NCBI RefSeq assembly: GCF_024055725.1
Contig: NZ_JAMXMX010000003.1
Location: 62,001-126,000, forward strand
DNA: 64,000 bases
Direction: 5' to 3'
Source of the DNA: Actinoallomurus spadix
GTDB lineage: Bacteria > Actinomycetota > Actinomycetes > Streptosporangiales > Streptosporangiaceae
Part shown: piece by piece, positions 25,293-33,747 of the stretch
How positions within the stretch are numbered: position 1 is the first letter of the stretch
Layout: each line of letters opens with the position of its first letter
Program-made: the position numbers and the translations under genes
Notes under the pieces: model-generated
What the model saw: the letters and a program-made list of their open reading frames with translations, nothing else
Told to the model about the DNA's origin: nothing
Database searches by the model: none

Positions 25293-25661
25293 TCAGACGT
25301 AGACGACGACGTCGCCGTCCTCGACCGCGACGGGATACGTGGCGGCGCGGGAACGATTGATCCGCAGCACCGGACAGCCGGTCCGGGCATCGGTCTCGAA
25401 GTTGTGGTACGGGCAGATCAGGACCCATCGGTCCTCCGCCTGGCGATGCTCGTAGTAGTCGTCGCCGACCCACATGCGCTCCATCGATCCGCCGGACAGC
25501 GGCCCGCCCTGGTGCGGGCAGTAGTCGGTCACGGCGGTGTACTCGTCGTCGGACAGCCGCGCGACGAGGATCCGCCGCCTGCCGCCGGGCGTCAGGAGCT
25601 TTGTGCCGCCGGGCCGCAGTTCCTCGGCCCGGCAGACGACGAGGCGGCGCCGCCCCGTCAC
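25293..25661 (-). CDS. Rieske [2Fe-2S] protein
   Basis: A 122-residue single-domain Rieske protein. Ligands are Cys48/His50 in YCPHQGG and Cys83/His86 in ICPYHNF. The spacing between the two pairs is 32 residues rather than the usual ~16-18 of ferredoxin-type Rieske proteins, owing to an insertion rich in Trp, Tyr and His (WVGDDYYEH). It may deliver electrons to the P450, to the E1-like 3-dehydratase, or act with the adjacent amidohydrolase-family protein; no reductase gene is present. GTG start overlaps the amidohydrolase stop by 4 bases. Confidence 0.85.
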   Translation of the reverse strand: MTGRRRLVVCRAEELRPGGTKLLTPGGRRRILVARLSDDEYTAVTDYCPHQGGPLSGGSMERMWVGDDYYEHRQAEDRWVLICPYHNFETDARTGCPVLRINRSRAATYPVAVEDGDVVVYV

Positions 25662-26749
25662 AGCCGGTCCTGCAGCTTGTAGAACTTCACCGCGTTGTCG
25701 AACAGGATCTTTCGCCGCAGGTCGGCGGGGAAGCTCGGCGGCAACGACCGTGTCGGCGAGTCGAAGTCCCAGTGCGGATAGTCGGAGGAGAACATCAGGA
25801 ATTCGTCGTTCCCCACCATCTCGAACATCTGATAGAGGTGGTCCGGGTTCTCCACGATCTCCATCGGCTGGGTCGTGAACTTCACCTGGTCCCGGATGTA
25901 CTCACTCGGCAGGCGCTTGACCCACGGCACCTCACGGCGGAGGCTGCGGAAATTGTGGTCGAAACGCCACATCAGGTGGGGCAGCCAGGTCCAGCTCGAC
26001 TCCACCATCGCGACCCTCAGGTCGGGGAACTTCTCGAACACGCCGCCGATCACCAGGCTGATCAGCTGCGACTGCCACGCCTGCGAGATGCCGGTGTGCC
26101 ATTCGATGTAGAAGGGCGGCAGGCCCACGGCCGTCTCGATGGTCGCGCCCTGGTGGAAGGCGACCGCGAGGTCGTTGCGCACCGCGGCCTCGTAGATGGG
26201 GTGGTAGTACTTGCGGCCGAACGTGTCATGGGAGATCACCGGGAGCATCACCTGCACCATCTGCGGGTGTGAGCCGATCCGGTCGATCTCCGCGGCCGCC
26301 ACCTCGGGCTCTTGCGCGGCGATGTGCACCGATCCCAGGAACCGTGGATCCTTCGCCAGCCACTCGTGCGCGACCCAGTCGTTGTACGCCTTGGCGATCC
26401 CCGCCGCGAAGTCGGGCTGGACCTTGAACTCGCTCGGATAGAGCAGGCCGGTGAGGATGGCGAACCTGATGTCGAAGGCGTCGAGGTGCTGCTCGCGCAT
26501 CAGGTTGTAGTCCGAGCCGGCGCGCTCGCCATTGTCCGGAATGGCGTCCGGCCGGGCCAGCCCTCCGGTGGTGGGCCAGGAGTAGGGAATGGAGATCCCC
26601 ATCCAGTTGTCCGGATGGAGCCGCCCCTTCCAGGGTTCGTCGACGAAGTCGAGGAAGTTGATGTCCCCGATCATCTCGTGCACGTCGGTGTCGATCACCG
26701 GCCCGGTCGTCGAGGTCGTCTCGGCGGCCGGCTGTTCAGTGACGGTCAA
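25658..26749 (-). CDS. Amidohydrolase-2 (ACMSD-like) family protein
   Basis: A 363-residue TIM-barrel metalloenzyme of the amidohydrolase-2 family, whose members include decarboxylases (ACMSD, resorcylate decarboxylase) and hydrolases. The N-terminal metal motif is modified to IDTDVHEMIG; AFHQGA, WHTG and the late SSDYPHWDF (metal Asp) are present. It could decarboxylate or hydrolyse a carboxylated intermediate; the sequence does not decide. I place the start at TTG 26749, preceded by AAAGGAG at eight bases and overlapping the SDR end by 14 bases. Confidence 0.84.
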   Translation of the reverse strand: MTVTEQPAAETTSTTGPVIDTDVHEMIGDINFLDFVDEPWKGRLHPDNWMGISIPYSWPTTGGLARPDAIPDNGERAGSDYNLMREQHLDAFDIRFAILTGLLYPSEFKVQPDFAAGIAKAYNDWVAHEWLAKDPRFLGSVHIAAQEPEVAAAEIDRIGSHPQMVQVMLPVISHDTFGRKYYHPIYEAAVRNDLAVAFHQGATIETAVGLPPFYIEWHTGISQAWQSQLISLVIGGVFEKFPDLRVAMVESSWTWLPHLMWRFDHNFRSLRREVPWVKRLPSEYIRDQVKFTTQPMEIVENPDHLYQMFEMVGNDEFLMFSSDYPHWDFDSPTRSLPPSFPADLRRKILFDNAVKFYKLQDRL

Positions 26750-27584
26750 TTCGAACGCTCCTTTTCGTTGCCAGCCCATAGCGGTGGGCCACCATGCGTT
26801 CCGCGGTGCGGTCCGGCACGAACCGCCGGACGAACCGCAGGACCGAGCCATGACTCCCGACGCAGCTGACGGCCGGGGGCTGGCCGGAGGCCACGAGCCG
26901 CGCCACGCGCGCGGCGACCTCCGCCGGGTCGCCCGCGGCCGCGTGCGCCGCGCCCACCGCGTCCATCACCCGTCCGAGGCGTTCCTCGTACGGCGAGTCC
27001 GGGGCGGTGTGCCACTCCCGCCGATCGTTGATCTCCGAGCGGTAGTAGCCCGGCTGCAGCACCGAGACGCGGACGCCGAAGGGCGCGACCTCCGCGCGCA
27101 GCGCCGTGGCGAAGGCGCGCAGGGCGGTCTTGGCCGCGGCGTACCCGCCCTGGAACGGCACCGGGAAGTCGGCCATCAGCGAGCCGACGAAGACGACGTG
27201 GCCGTGGCCGCGGTCGCGCATGCGCGGCAGCAGACGGCGGGTGAGCTCCAGCGGGCCGAACACGTCGACCTGGAAGAGGCGTTCGATCGCGGCCGGGTCG
27301 AGGTGCTCGATCGGGCCGCCCTGGCTCTCCCCGGCGTTGTTCACCAGGACGTCGACGTCCTCGGCCGCCTTGGCGCACTCGTGGATGCTCGCCAGGTCCG
27401 ACTGGTCGAGCCGCAGGTAGGTGACGCCGGGCAGGGGGTCGCGCAGCGTCTCGGGGTGCCGGGAGGTGCCGAGGACCGTCCAGCCCTCCCGGGCGAACCG
27501 CCGGGCCACCGCGCGGCCGATCCCGCTGGAGGCGCCGGTCACCAGGATCCGGCGGTCACCCGAGGAACTCGATGAGCCTGGCAT
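26736..27584 (-). CDS. Short-chain dehydrogenase/reductase
   Basis: A 282-residue classical SDR. TGASSGIGRAVA (about 16-27) binds NADP(H); NNAGESQGG, VGSLMADF (catalytic Ser) and YAAAKTAL (Tyr-x3-Lys) are intact. Located between an alpha-oxoamine synthase/aminotransferase pair and the ketosynthase, it is a good candidate to reduce a 2-amino-3-ketone to an amino alcohol, as 3-ketodihydrosphingosine reductases do. That role is inferred. It overlaps the aminotransferase by 29 bases and the amidohydrolase by 14. Confidence 0.88.
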   Translation of the reverse strand: MPGSSSSSGDRRILVTGASSGIGRAVARRFAREGWTVLGTSRHPETLRDPLPGVTYLRLDQSDLASIHECAKAAEDVDVLVNNAGESQGGPIEHLDPAAIERLFQVDVFGPLELTRRLLPRMRDRGHGHVVFVGSLMADFPVPFQGGYAAAKTALRAFATALRAEVAPFGVRVSVLQPGYYRSEINDRREWHTAPDSPYEERLGRVMDAVGAAHAAAGDPAEVAARVARLVASGQPPAVSCVGSHGSVLRFVRRFVPDRTAERMVAHRYGLATKRSVRIDRH

Positions 27585-28986
27585 ACGCGTTCACCACCTT
27601 CTCGTTGTCGGTGGCGCTGTGGGCGAGCGAGACCATGTCGCGTCCCATCCGGGACAGCACGCCGCCGTTCGAGACGGGCACCATGTAGTCGGCCAGGACC
27701 GCCCGGCGCTGGATGATGGGCTCGACGTTCTCGGGTCGGCCGGCGTCGAGCACGTGCGGAGCCGTCATCTCGATCTTGACGATCGTGCCGAAGTGGTAGG
27801 CGAAGAACCCGGTGTCCGAGGCGTCGAACAGCTCGTTCAGGCGGGTGACCAGGTCGGAGGCGACCCCGATCGCGGCGGAGAGCGCGCCCGGCCGGGTGAT
27901 CGCGCCGAGGGTGTGGAGGCAGGCCGCCATCGACAGGGTGTTGCCCGACATCGTGCCGCCCAGGTAGGCGAACGGGCCGCCCGACGGCAGGCCGATCACC
28001 GCGGTGTTCATGATCTCCGCGCGTCCGGCCACCGCCCCGCAGCCGGGGTAGCCGTTCATCAGCCCCTTGCCGAGGGTGAACAGGTCCGGGGTGACGCCCA
28101 GCCGCGCCTGCGCTCCCCCGACCCCGGCCCGGGTTCCGCTCACGACCTCGTCGAAGACGTACAGCGCGCCGTGCTCCCGCGCGAGCATGCTCGCCTGCCG
28201 GTGGAAGTCGTCGGGGAACGGCACCAGCCCGGACTCCCCGCCCAGCGGCTCACTGATCACCGCCGCCACGTCGCCCGCCGCGAGCACGTCGGCGAGCTCG
28301 TCGATGCGGTGCGGGTGCACCAGCACCGTGTCGGCGTAGTGCTCCTCCGGCACGCCGCCCGCCATGAACGCTCCGGAGCCCGGCACCTCCAGGTCGACCA
28401 TGAACTGGTCGCCCCAGCCGTGATAGTGGCCGCGGAACTTCACGATCTTCTTCCGCCCGGTGTACGCCCGCGCGATCCGGGCCGCCGCCAGGTTCGCCTC
28501 GGCGCCCGAGGCGGTGAAGCGCACGGATTCGGCGGCCGGGAAGGTCCGGCAGATGCGGTCGGCCGCCAGCACCTCGTACTCGTCCAGGTGCCCGTGGAAG
28601 CCGGTGCGGGTGGCGAGCAGGTCACGGATGGCCGCGGTCAGTTCCCGGTCGTTGTGGCCGAGGAGGATGGCGCCGCCGGCCAGGATGCAGTCGACGTAGG
28701 TGTTGCCGTCGACGTCGACGACCTCGCTGCCGTCACCGTGGTCGAGGAACAGCGGGTACGGCGAGGAGAGCGGATCGACGTGCTCGTTGCCGCCGGCGAG
28801 CAGCCCGCCGGCCTTCGCGTGCAGTTCCGCGGAACGGCGCGTGCGCCGCCGGAAGATCTCGCGTTCCCGCTCCATACGCTCGGGCGCGATCGTCCGCAGG
28901 GGCCGGTCGGCGAGCGCCCGTCCGCGTTCGAGGATCTCCAGCGCCGACATGCTGCCCAGCGACGTGAGGGCGGCCCCGGCCATCAT
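27556..28986 (-). CDS. Glutamate-1-semialdehyde aminotransferase-like class III PLP enzyme
   Basis: A 476-residue class III aminotransferase of the HemL-like branch. Asp279 (YVFDEVVSGTR) and the PLP lysine Lys307 (FTLGKGLMNGYP) are present, with TASGAEANLAAARIARA and GHYHGWGD. About 45 residues longer than HemL at the N-terminus. A housekeeping haem role is unlikely in this operon: it starts inside the alpha-oxoamine synthase stop (ATGA). I infer amination of phosphinopyruvate or of an aldehyde/ketone intermediate, or an aminomutase step. Confidence 0.88.
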   Translation of the reverse strand: MMAGAALTSLGSMSALEILERGRALADRPLRTIAPERMEREREIFRRRTRRSAELHAKAGGLLAGGNEHVDPLSSPYPLFLDHGDGSEVVDVDGNTYVDCILAGGAILLGHNDRELTAAIRDLLATRTGFHGHLDEYEVLAADRICRTFPAAESVRFTASGAEANLAAARIARAYTGRKKIVKFRGHYHGWGDQFMVDLEVPGSGAFMAGGVPEEHYADTVLVHPHRIDELADVLAAGDVAAVISEPLGGESGLVPFPDDFHRQASMLAREHGALYVFDEVVSGTRAGVGGAQARLGVTPDLFTLGKGLMNGYPGCGAVAGRAEIMNTAVIGLPSGGPFAYLGGTMSGNTLSMAACLHTLGAITRPGALSAAIGVASDLVTRLNELFDASDTGFFAYHFGTIVKIEMTAPHVLDAGRPENVEPIIQRRAVLADYMVPVSNGGVLSRMGRDMVSLAHSATDNEKVVNAYARLIEFLG

Positions 28987-30230
28987 GACGTGACGGACGC
29001 CGGCTCGAACGTGCGCCCGATCACCTCCTCGGCCGCGCCCAGGAGCGCCTGAACCGTCGGCTCGACGTCCTCGACCTCGTGCGCCGCCGTCGGGATCAGC
29101 CGCAACTGGGCGACGCCCGCCGGTACGACCGGATAGATGACGCCCGAGCAGAAGACGCCGTACTTCTCCCGGAGCACCCGCAGGTACTCCACGCCCTTGA
29201 TGAGGTCGAGGCCGGAGGAGTCGAAGAACACCGGCGTGACCGGTGCCGCCGACGGCCCGATGTTCAGGTCGGCCGCGATCAGCGCCTTCTTCAGCGCGTC
29301 CGACACCGCGAAGCACTTCTGCCGCAGCTCGGGGCGGGTTCGCATCAGCCTGAGCCGGACCCGGTTGCCCGCCACGATCGGCCAGGGCAGCCCCTTGGCG
29401 AAGATCTGCGAACGCATCGTGTACCGCAGGCGCCACAGCACGTCCGCGTCGCCGGCGACGAACGCGCCGATGCTGGCGCCCGCCTTGGCGAAGGTCCCGA
29501 AGTACAGGTCGATGCCGTCCTGGACGCCCTGCTCCTCGCCCGTGCCGCCGCCGTCGGGCCCCAGCACCCCGAACCCGTGGGCGTCGTCGACGAGGAGCCG
29601 GAAGTCGTACCTCTCCTTCAGGGCGACGATGTCCCGCAGCCGCCCCTGGGCCCCCGACATCCCGAACACGCCCTCGGAGATGACGAGCACCGCGTCGTCG
29701 GGGTGCCGCTCCCGTTCGATCCTCGCGAGGATCGACTCCAGCCGGCCGATGTCGTTGTGCGGGAACGCCTTCTTCGGGCCGCGGTGCAGCCGGACGCCGT
29801 CGATGATGCAGGCGTGCGACTCCCCGTCGTAGACGATCCAGTCGTGCCGGTCGACCAGGGCGTCGATGAGGGAGAACATCCCCTGGTAGCCGAAGTTGAA
29901 GAACAACGCCGCGGGCTTGCGCGCGTACGCGGCCAGTTCGCTCTCCAGCGCCTCCAGCTCATCGGTCTCGCCGGACATCATGCGCGCGCCCATCGGCGTG
30001 GCGAGGCCGTAGCGGTCGGCGAACTCCGCGTCGGCCGCCCGCACCTCGGGATGGTCGGCCAGACCGAGGTAGTTGTTGATGCTCCAGACCAGCATCTCCT
30101 TGCCCTGCCACGCCATCCGGCGGCCGATGGGGCCGGTCAGCCGGGGGTACGCCGCGATGCCGTGCGCCGCGTGGGACAGCTCGGCCAGCGGGGTACTCGC
30201 CCCCTTCGTGAGCTTCTGAAAAAGGTCCAT
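28983..30230 (-). CDS. Alpha-oxoamine synthase, serine palmitoyltransferase-like
   Basis: A 415-residue fold-type I PLP enzyme that condenses an amino acid with an acyl thioester, losing CO2, to give a 2-amino ketone. It strongly resembles bacterial serine palmitoyltransferases: NNYLGLADHPEV, MGARMMSGETDE, FNFGYQGMFSLIDALVDRHD, DGESHACIIDGVRLH, LLVDDAHGFGVLG and the PLP Lys249 in YFGTFAKAGASIGAF. Serine, alanine, or a phosphinate analogue such as phosphinoalanine are possible amino substrates; the acyl partner may be ACP-bound given the ketosynthase and ACP in the cluster. Gap of 14 bases to the aldehyde dehydrogenase. Confidence 0.92.
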   Translation of the reverse strand: MDLFQKLTKGASTPLAELSHAAHGIAAYPRLTGPIGRRMAWQGKEMLVWSINNYLGLADHPEVRAADAEFADRYGLATPMGARMMSGETDELEALESELAAYARKPAALFFNFGYQGMFSLIDALVDRHDWIVYDGESHACIIDGVRLHRGPKKAFPHNDIGRLESILARIERERHPDDAVLVISEGVFGMSGAQGRLRDIVALKERYDFRLLVDDAHGFGVLGPDGGGTGEEQGVQDGIDLYFGTFAKAGASIGAFVAGDADVLWRLRYTMRSQIFAKGLPWPIVAGNRVRLRLMRTRPELRQKCFAVSDALKKALIAADLNIGPSAAPVTPVFFDSSGLDLIKGVEYLRVLREKYGVFCSGVIYPVVPAGVAQLRLIPTAAHEVEDVEPTVQALLGAAEEVIGRTFEPASVTS

Positions 30231-30244
30231 CGCTCGTTCTCTCC

Positions 30245-31636
30245 TCAGCCCCCGTAGGGCATGGTGATCGTCTTGGCTACGGTCATCTCGGCGATCGCGT
30301 ACCGGATCCCCTCCCGGCCCACCCCGCTGGACTTCACCCCGCCGAACGGGATGTGCGGCGAGTCGAACTGCGGACCGGCGTCGAGGTTGACGGCGCCGAC
30401 GCGCAGCCGGTCCGCGATCCGCAGGAAGTCCGGCGCGCTGTCGGTGACGACGCCGGCCTGCAGCCCGTACGCGGTGCCGTTCGCCACGTCGACGGCCTCA
30501 TCGGGGCCCGCCACCCGGATCACGGGCGCGACGGGGCCGAACGTCTCCTCGGTGACGAGTTCGGCGTCGGGCGGCACCCGGTCCAGCACCGTCGGTTCCA
30601 TGAGCGCGCCGTCGCGGTGGCCGCCGTGGCGCAGTTCGGCTCCCGCCGCGACCGCGCCCTCGATCCGCTCCTCGACGCGGCGGGCGGCCGCGACGCTGAT
30701 CAGCGGGCCGAGGTCGGTCCGCGGATCGCGGGGGTCGCCGTGGCGCCTGCCCGCCGCGGCCTTGACCAGGAGCGGGACGAAGGCGTCCGCCACCTCCTCC
30801 GCGACGATGATCCGTTTCACGCCGCGGCAGGACTGCCCGGCGGTGGCGAACGCACCGGTCGCCGCGAGGTCGGCCGCCCGGGCGAGGTCGGCGTCGCGCA
30901 GGACGATGAGCGGATCGTTGCCGCCGAGCTCCAGCAGCAGTCTCCGGCCGGCGGCCGCGGCGGCGACCGCGCGTCCCGCCGTGACACCGCCCGTGAAGGT
31001 GACCATGTCGACCGCCGGATGGCCCGCGAGCGCGGGCCCGACGACGGCCGGCGGCCCGGTGACGACGGCGAGCAGGTCCGCCGGCAGTCCGGCCTCGATG
31101 AGCAACGCGGCGAAGGCCAGCGCGGTCAGCGGGGTCTTCTCGGAGGGTTTCAGCACGAACCCGCATCCCGCCGCGATGGCCGGCGCCGCCTTCACCACGA
31201 CCTGGTTGAGCGGGCGGTTGAAGGGCGTTATGCCCGCCACCACGCCCACCGGCTCCGGGACGACCACGGCGAGACGGTCGTGGCCCGGCACCGGGATGCT
31301 CTCCCCGCGGATCCGCTCGGCCTCCTCGGCGGCGACCCGCAGGTTGGCCGCCGCCCGCTCCACCTCCCGGCCGGTCTCCCGGCGGCAGACCCCGGACTCG
31401 GAGGTGATCAGCTCGGCGAACTCCTCCGCCCGGGCCAGCAGCGCGGAGGCCGCGGCGGCGAGGATGCGCGCCCGCCGCCGGGCCGGCAGCGGACGCCGGG
31501 CGGCGGCCACGGACGCGACCGCCTCCCCCACCTCCGCGGCCCCGTCGGACGGCACCCGGCCGACCACCTCGCCGGTGAACGGATCCGTCACCGCCAGCGT
31601 CTCGGCCGCCGGCCTGAGCTCCCCGTCGAGGAACAT
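30245..31636 (-). CDS. phpJ: Aldehyde dehydrogenase (phosphonoformaldehyde oxidation, PhpJ-like role)
   Basis: A 463-residue NAD(P)-dependent aldehyde dehydrogenase. The catalytic Glu is in LLELGGNDPL and the nucleophilic Cys in ATAGQSCRGVKR; GITPFNRPLNQVVVKAAPAI and LKPSEKTP bind cofactor. In the phosphinothricin clusters an aldehyde dehydrogenase oxidises the phosphonoformaldehyde-level intermediate to phosphonoformate; position among the other php-type genes supports the same role here. The substrate is inferred from context. Six bases separate it from the mutase gene. Confidence 0.87.
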   Translation of the reverse strand: MFLDGELRPAAETLAVTDPFTGEVVGRVPSDGAAEVGEAVASVAAARRPLPARRRARILAAAASALLARAEEFAELITSESGVCRRETGREVERAAANLRVAAEEAERIRGESIPVPGHDRLAVVVPEPVGVVAGITPFNRPLNQVVVKAAPAIAAGCGFVLKPSEKTPLTALAFAALLIEAGLPADLLAVVTGPPAVVGPALAGHPAVDMVTFTGGVTAGRAVAAAAAGRRLLLELGGNDPLIVLRDADLARAADLAATGAFATAGQSCRGVKRIIVAEEVADAFVPLLVKAAAGRRHGDPRDPRTDLGPLISVAAARRVEERIEGAVAAGAELRHGGHRDGALMEPTVLDRVPPDAELVTEETFGPVAPVIRVAGPDEAVDVANGTAYGLQAGVVTDSAPDFLRIADRLRVGAVNLDAGPQFDSPHIPFGGVKSSGVGREGIRYAIAEMTVAKTITMPYGG

Positions 31637-31642
31637 TCCGGG

Positions 31643-32524
31643 TCAGCCCTCGTCCCGGACGAAACGCTTCTCCAGCTCCGACAGCCGGCCGTACTCGAAG
31701 ACCTCGAACAGCTCCGCGAACGTCATCCGCAGGTCGAGGCGGTCCCAGAAGCCCTGCGTGGTGCCGGTGTCCCGCAGTTCGGCGAACAGCTTGCGCAGGA
31801 CCGACGCGGCGGCCATCCATCCGGAGAGGGGGTAGATCACCAGGTTGTAGCCGAGCTCCTCGAGCTCCGTGGTCGTGAGCCACGGTGTCTTCCCGCCCTC
31901 GACCATGTTGGCCAGCAGCGGCGCGTCGACCTCGTCACGGACGCGTTTCAGCTCGTCGCGCGACAGCGGCGCCTCGACGAAGATGCAGTCCGCGCCCGCG
32001 GCGACGTACGCGTTGGCCCGCCGGATCGCCTCGTCCATGCCGAGCGCCTCGCGGGCGTCGGTGCGGGCGATGATGACGAAGTCCGGGTCCTCACGGGCGT
32101 CCACCGCCGCCTCGATCTTGCCGACCATCTCGTCCGTGCTGATCAGGCGCTTGCCCTCCAGATGGCCGCAGCGCTTGGGGACCATCTGGTCCTCCAGGTG
32201 ACAGCCCACGATGCCGGCCCGTTCGAACTCCCGGATCGCCCGCCAGGTCGACATGGCGTTGCCGTATCCGGCGTCCGCGTCCATGATCACCGGCACGTCG
32301 ACGGCGAGGACCAGGTTCTTGGCGTGGGTGGCCATCTCCGACGTCGTGGTGAAGCCGAGGTCGGGGTAGCCCAGCAGGCTCGCGGAGGTGCCGGAGCCGG
32401 TCATGTGCAGGGCGCTGAAGCCGGTCTGCTGGATCACCTTGGCGCTGAGGGCGTCGTACGCGCTGGGCACGACGAGGATCTCCGGCGCGTTCATCATCTG
32501 GCGGAATCGGGCGGCCTTGGTCAT
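31643..32524 (-). CDS. Carboxyphosphonoenolpyruvate phosphonomutase homologue
   Basis: A 293-residue member of the PEP mutase/isocitrate lyase superfamily. Metal-binding DADAGYGN (82-89), Glu111-Asp112 in HLEDQ, and the flexible-loop catalytic motif KRCGH (117-121) place it with the lyase/CPEP-mutase branch rather than true PEP mutases (EDKxxPKxNS). In the phosphinothricin pathway this enzyme rearranges and decarboxylates carboxyphosphonoenolpyruvate to phosphinopyruvate, forming the P-H phosphinate. A methylisocitrate-lyase-like function is the alternative, but the adjacent enolase- and nucleotidyltransferase-like genes favour CPEP mutase. Confidence 0.86.
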   Translation of the reverse strand: MTKAARFRQMMNAPEILVVPSAYDALSAKVIQQTGFSALHMTGSGTSASLLGYPDLGFTTTSEMATHAKNLVLAVDVPVIMDADAGYGNAMSTWRAIREFERAGIVGCHLEDQMVPKRCGHLEGKRLISTDEMVGKIEAAVDAREDPDFVIIARTDAREALGMDEAIRRANAYVAAGADCIFVEAPLSRDELKRVRDEVDAPLLANMVEGGKTPWLTTTELEELGYNLVIYPLSGWMAAASVLRKLFAELRDTGTTQGFWDRLDLRMTFAELFEVFEYGRLSELEKRFVRDEG

Positions 32525-32559
32525 GGTGTCCCTCCTGCGGGCTCGATTCAGGCGAATGC

Positions 32560-33747
32560 TCAGGCGAATGAGGCGTGACGGTCCGCGTCCACCGACTCCG
32601 CGAGCCGGAGCAGCTGGTTGTACTTGGCGAGCCGGTCGCCGCGGCGCGGACCGCCCACCTTGATCAGTTGGGCGCCGACGCCGACCGCGAGGTCGCACAT
32701 CGCGGTGTCCTCCGTCTCGCCCGAACGATGCGAGACGGCGAGTTGCAGACCCGCCGCGCGGGCGGCCCGGGCCGCCTCGACGGTTCCGGTCAGCGTTCCG
32801 GCCTGGGTGGGTTTGAGGAGGATGCCGCCGGCGAGACCCGGGCGTACGCGGCCGGGGGTGGTGGCGAACAGGTCGTCGCCGACGACGAGGGCGGTGGGCG
32901 GCCGGAACCCTTGCCAGGCGGCCTCGTCGGCGGGGTCGAACGGGTCCTCGATGTAGCCGATCCCGAAGTCGGCGGCGAGGCCGAGCAGTCTGTCGCCCAG
33001 TTCACCGGCGGACAGGACGGCTCCCTCGAAGCGGTAGCCGCCGTCGCCGGCGAGGTGCTCGGCGGCGACGTCCACCCCGAGCGCGATGTCCGGGGCGACC
33101 GCGTCGCAGGCGGTTCGCGCCTGTTCCAGCTGCCATGCGGTCGTACGGCCACGGGTCACGAGGCCGCTTGACGCCGACAGCCCGGCCTCGCCGCCGACCG
33201 CCTCCGCGAGCCGGTCGTAGACCGCGCACGCGAGTTCGATGTCGGCGGCCGGCGTCCCGCGGTCAGGGATGATCATTATCTGCTGGAAGGTGTCCGGCGG
33301 CCCCGGCAGGTGGATGCCGCCGGAGAAGACGTTGACCAGCGGGCGCGGCAGGGCGGGCGTCGTCCCCGCCAGGTCCGCGACGATCTGGTGCAGCGGCCGG
33401 GACCAGCGCGAGCCGCACGCCCGCGCCCAGGCCAGCGACAGCGACAGCGTCAGGTCGGCGCCGAGGTCCAGCCGGTCGTCGATCCCGGTCAGGGATTCGT
33501 CGAAGTCACGCTGGCCGTCGAAGTCGCGGCCGCACAGGAGCGGGATCAGCGCCTGCTCGGTCTCGGTGAGCCGGCCGAGCCGCCGCTCGGCGCCGCGCCG
33601 GCGTTCCCGCCGGCCCGGCGCGATCGCCCGGGCGGCCGAGCCGCGCCCCGTGTGCCGGCAGTCGACCGTGAGCTCGGCCTCGACCGTACGGCGGGCCCGT
33701 GAGTCGAGGATGCCCCGCAGGGCGACCTGGGTGACGCGCACGCTCAC
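32560..33747 (-). CDS. phpH: Enolase homologue (carboxyphosphonoenolpyruvate synthase type)
   Basis: A 395-residue enolase paralogue, shorter than housekeeping enolase (~425). Retained: three metal ligands in [16 protein letters not shown] and VVGDDLFAT; catalytic lysine in [19 protein letters not shown]; and the late lysine in QLIKVGG. The N-terminal loop that carries a conserved Ser in glycolytic enolases (GASTG) is replaced by [10 protein letters not shown]. In phosphinothricin biosynthesis such a homologue joins CMP-phosphonoformate with a phosphoglycerate/PEP-level C3 unit to give carboxyphosphonoenolpyruvate. GTG start overlaps the upstream mutase stop (GTGA). Confidence 0.88.
   Translation of the reverse strand: MSVRVTQVALRGILDSRARRTVEAELTVDCRHTGRGSAARAIAPGRRERRRGAERRLGRLTETEQALIPLLCGRDFDGQRDFDESLTGIDDRLDLGADLTLSLSLAWARACGSRWSRPLHQIVADLAGTTPALPRPLVNVFSGGIHLPGPPDTFQQIMIIPDRGTPAADIELACAVYDRLAEAVGGEAGLSASSGLVTRGRTTAWQLEQARTACDAVAPDIALGVDVAAEHLAGDGGYRFEGAVLSAGELGDRLLGLAADFGIGYIEDPFDPADEAAWQGFRPPTALVVGDDLFATTPGRVRPGLAGGILLKPTQAGTLTGTVEAARAARAAGLQLAVSHRSGETEDTAMCDLAVGVGAQLIKVGGPRRGDRLAKYNQLLRLAESVDADRHASFA

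Noticed and set aside
27556-30230. Housekeeping haem synthesis (ALAS plus GSA aminomutase) or the C5N aminocyclopentenone unit
   Set aside because: The synthase resembles serine palmitoyltransferases more than ALAS, no acyl-CoA ligase or amide synthetase for C5N is present, and both genes are locked into the phosphinate operon.
30353-32578. A 741-residue plus-strand open frame opposite the aldehyde dehydrogenase and CPEP mutase
   Set aside because: No recognisable domain and it covers two motif-complete enzymes.
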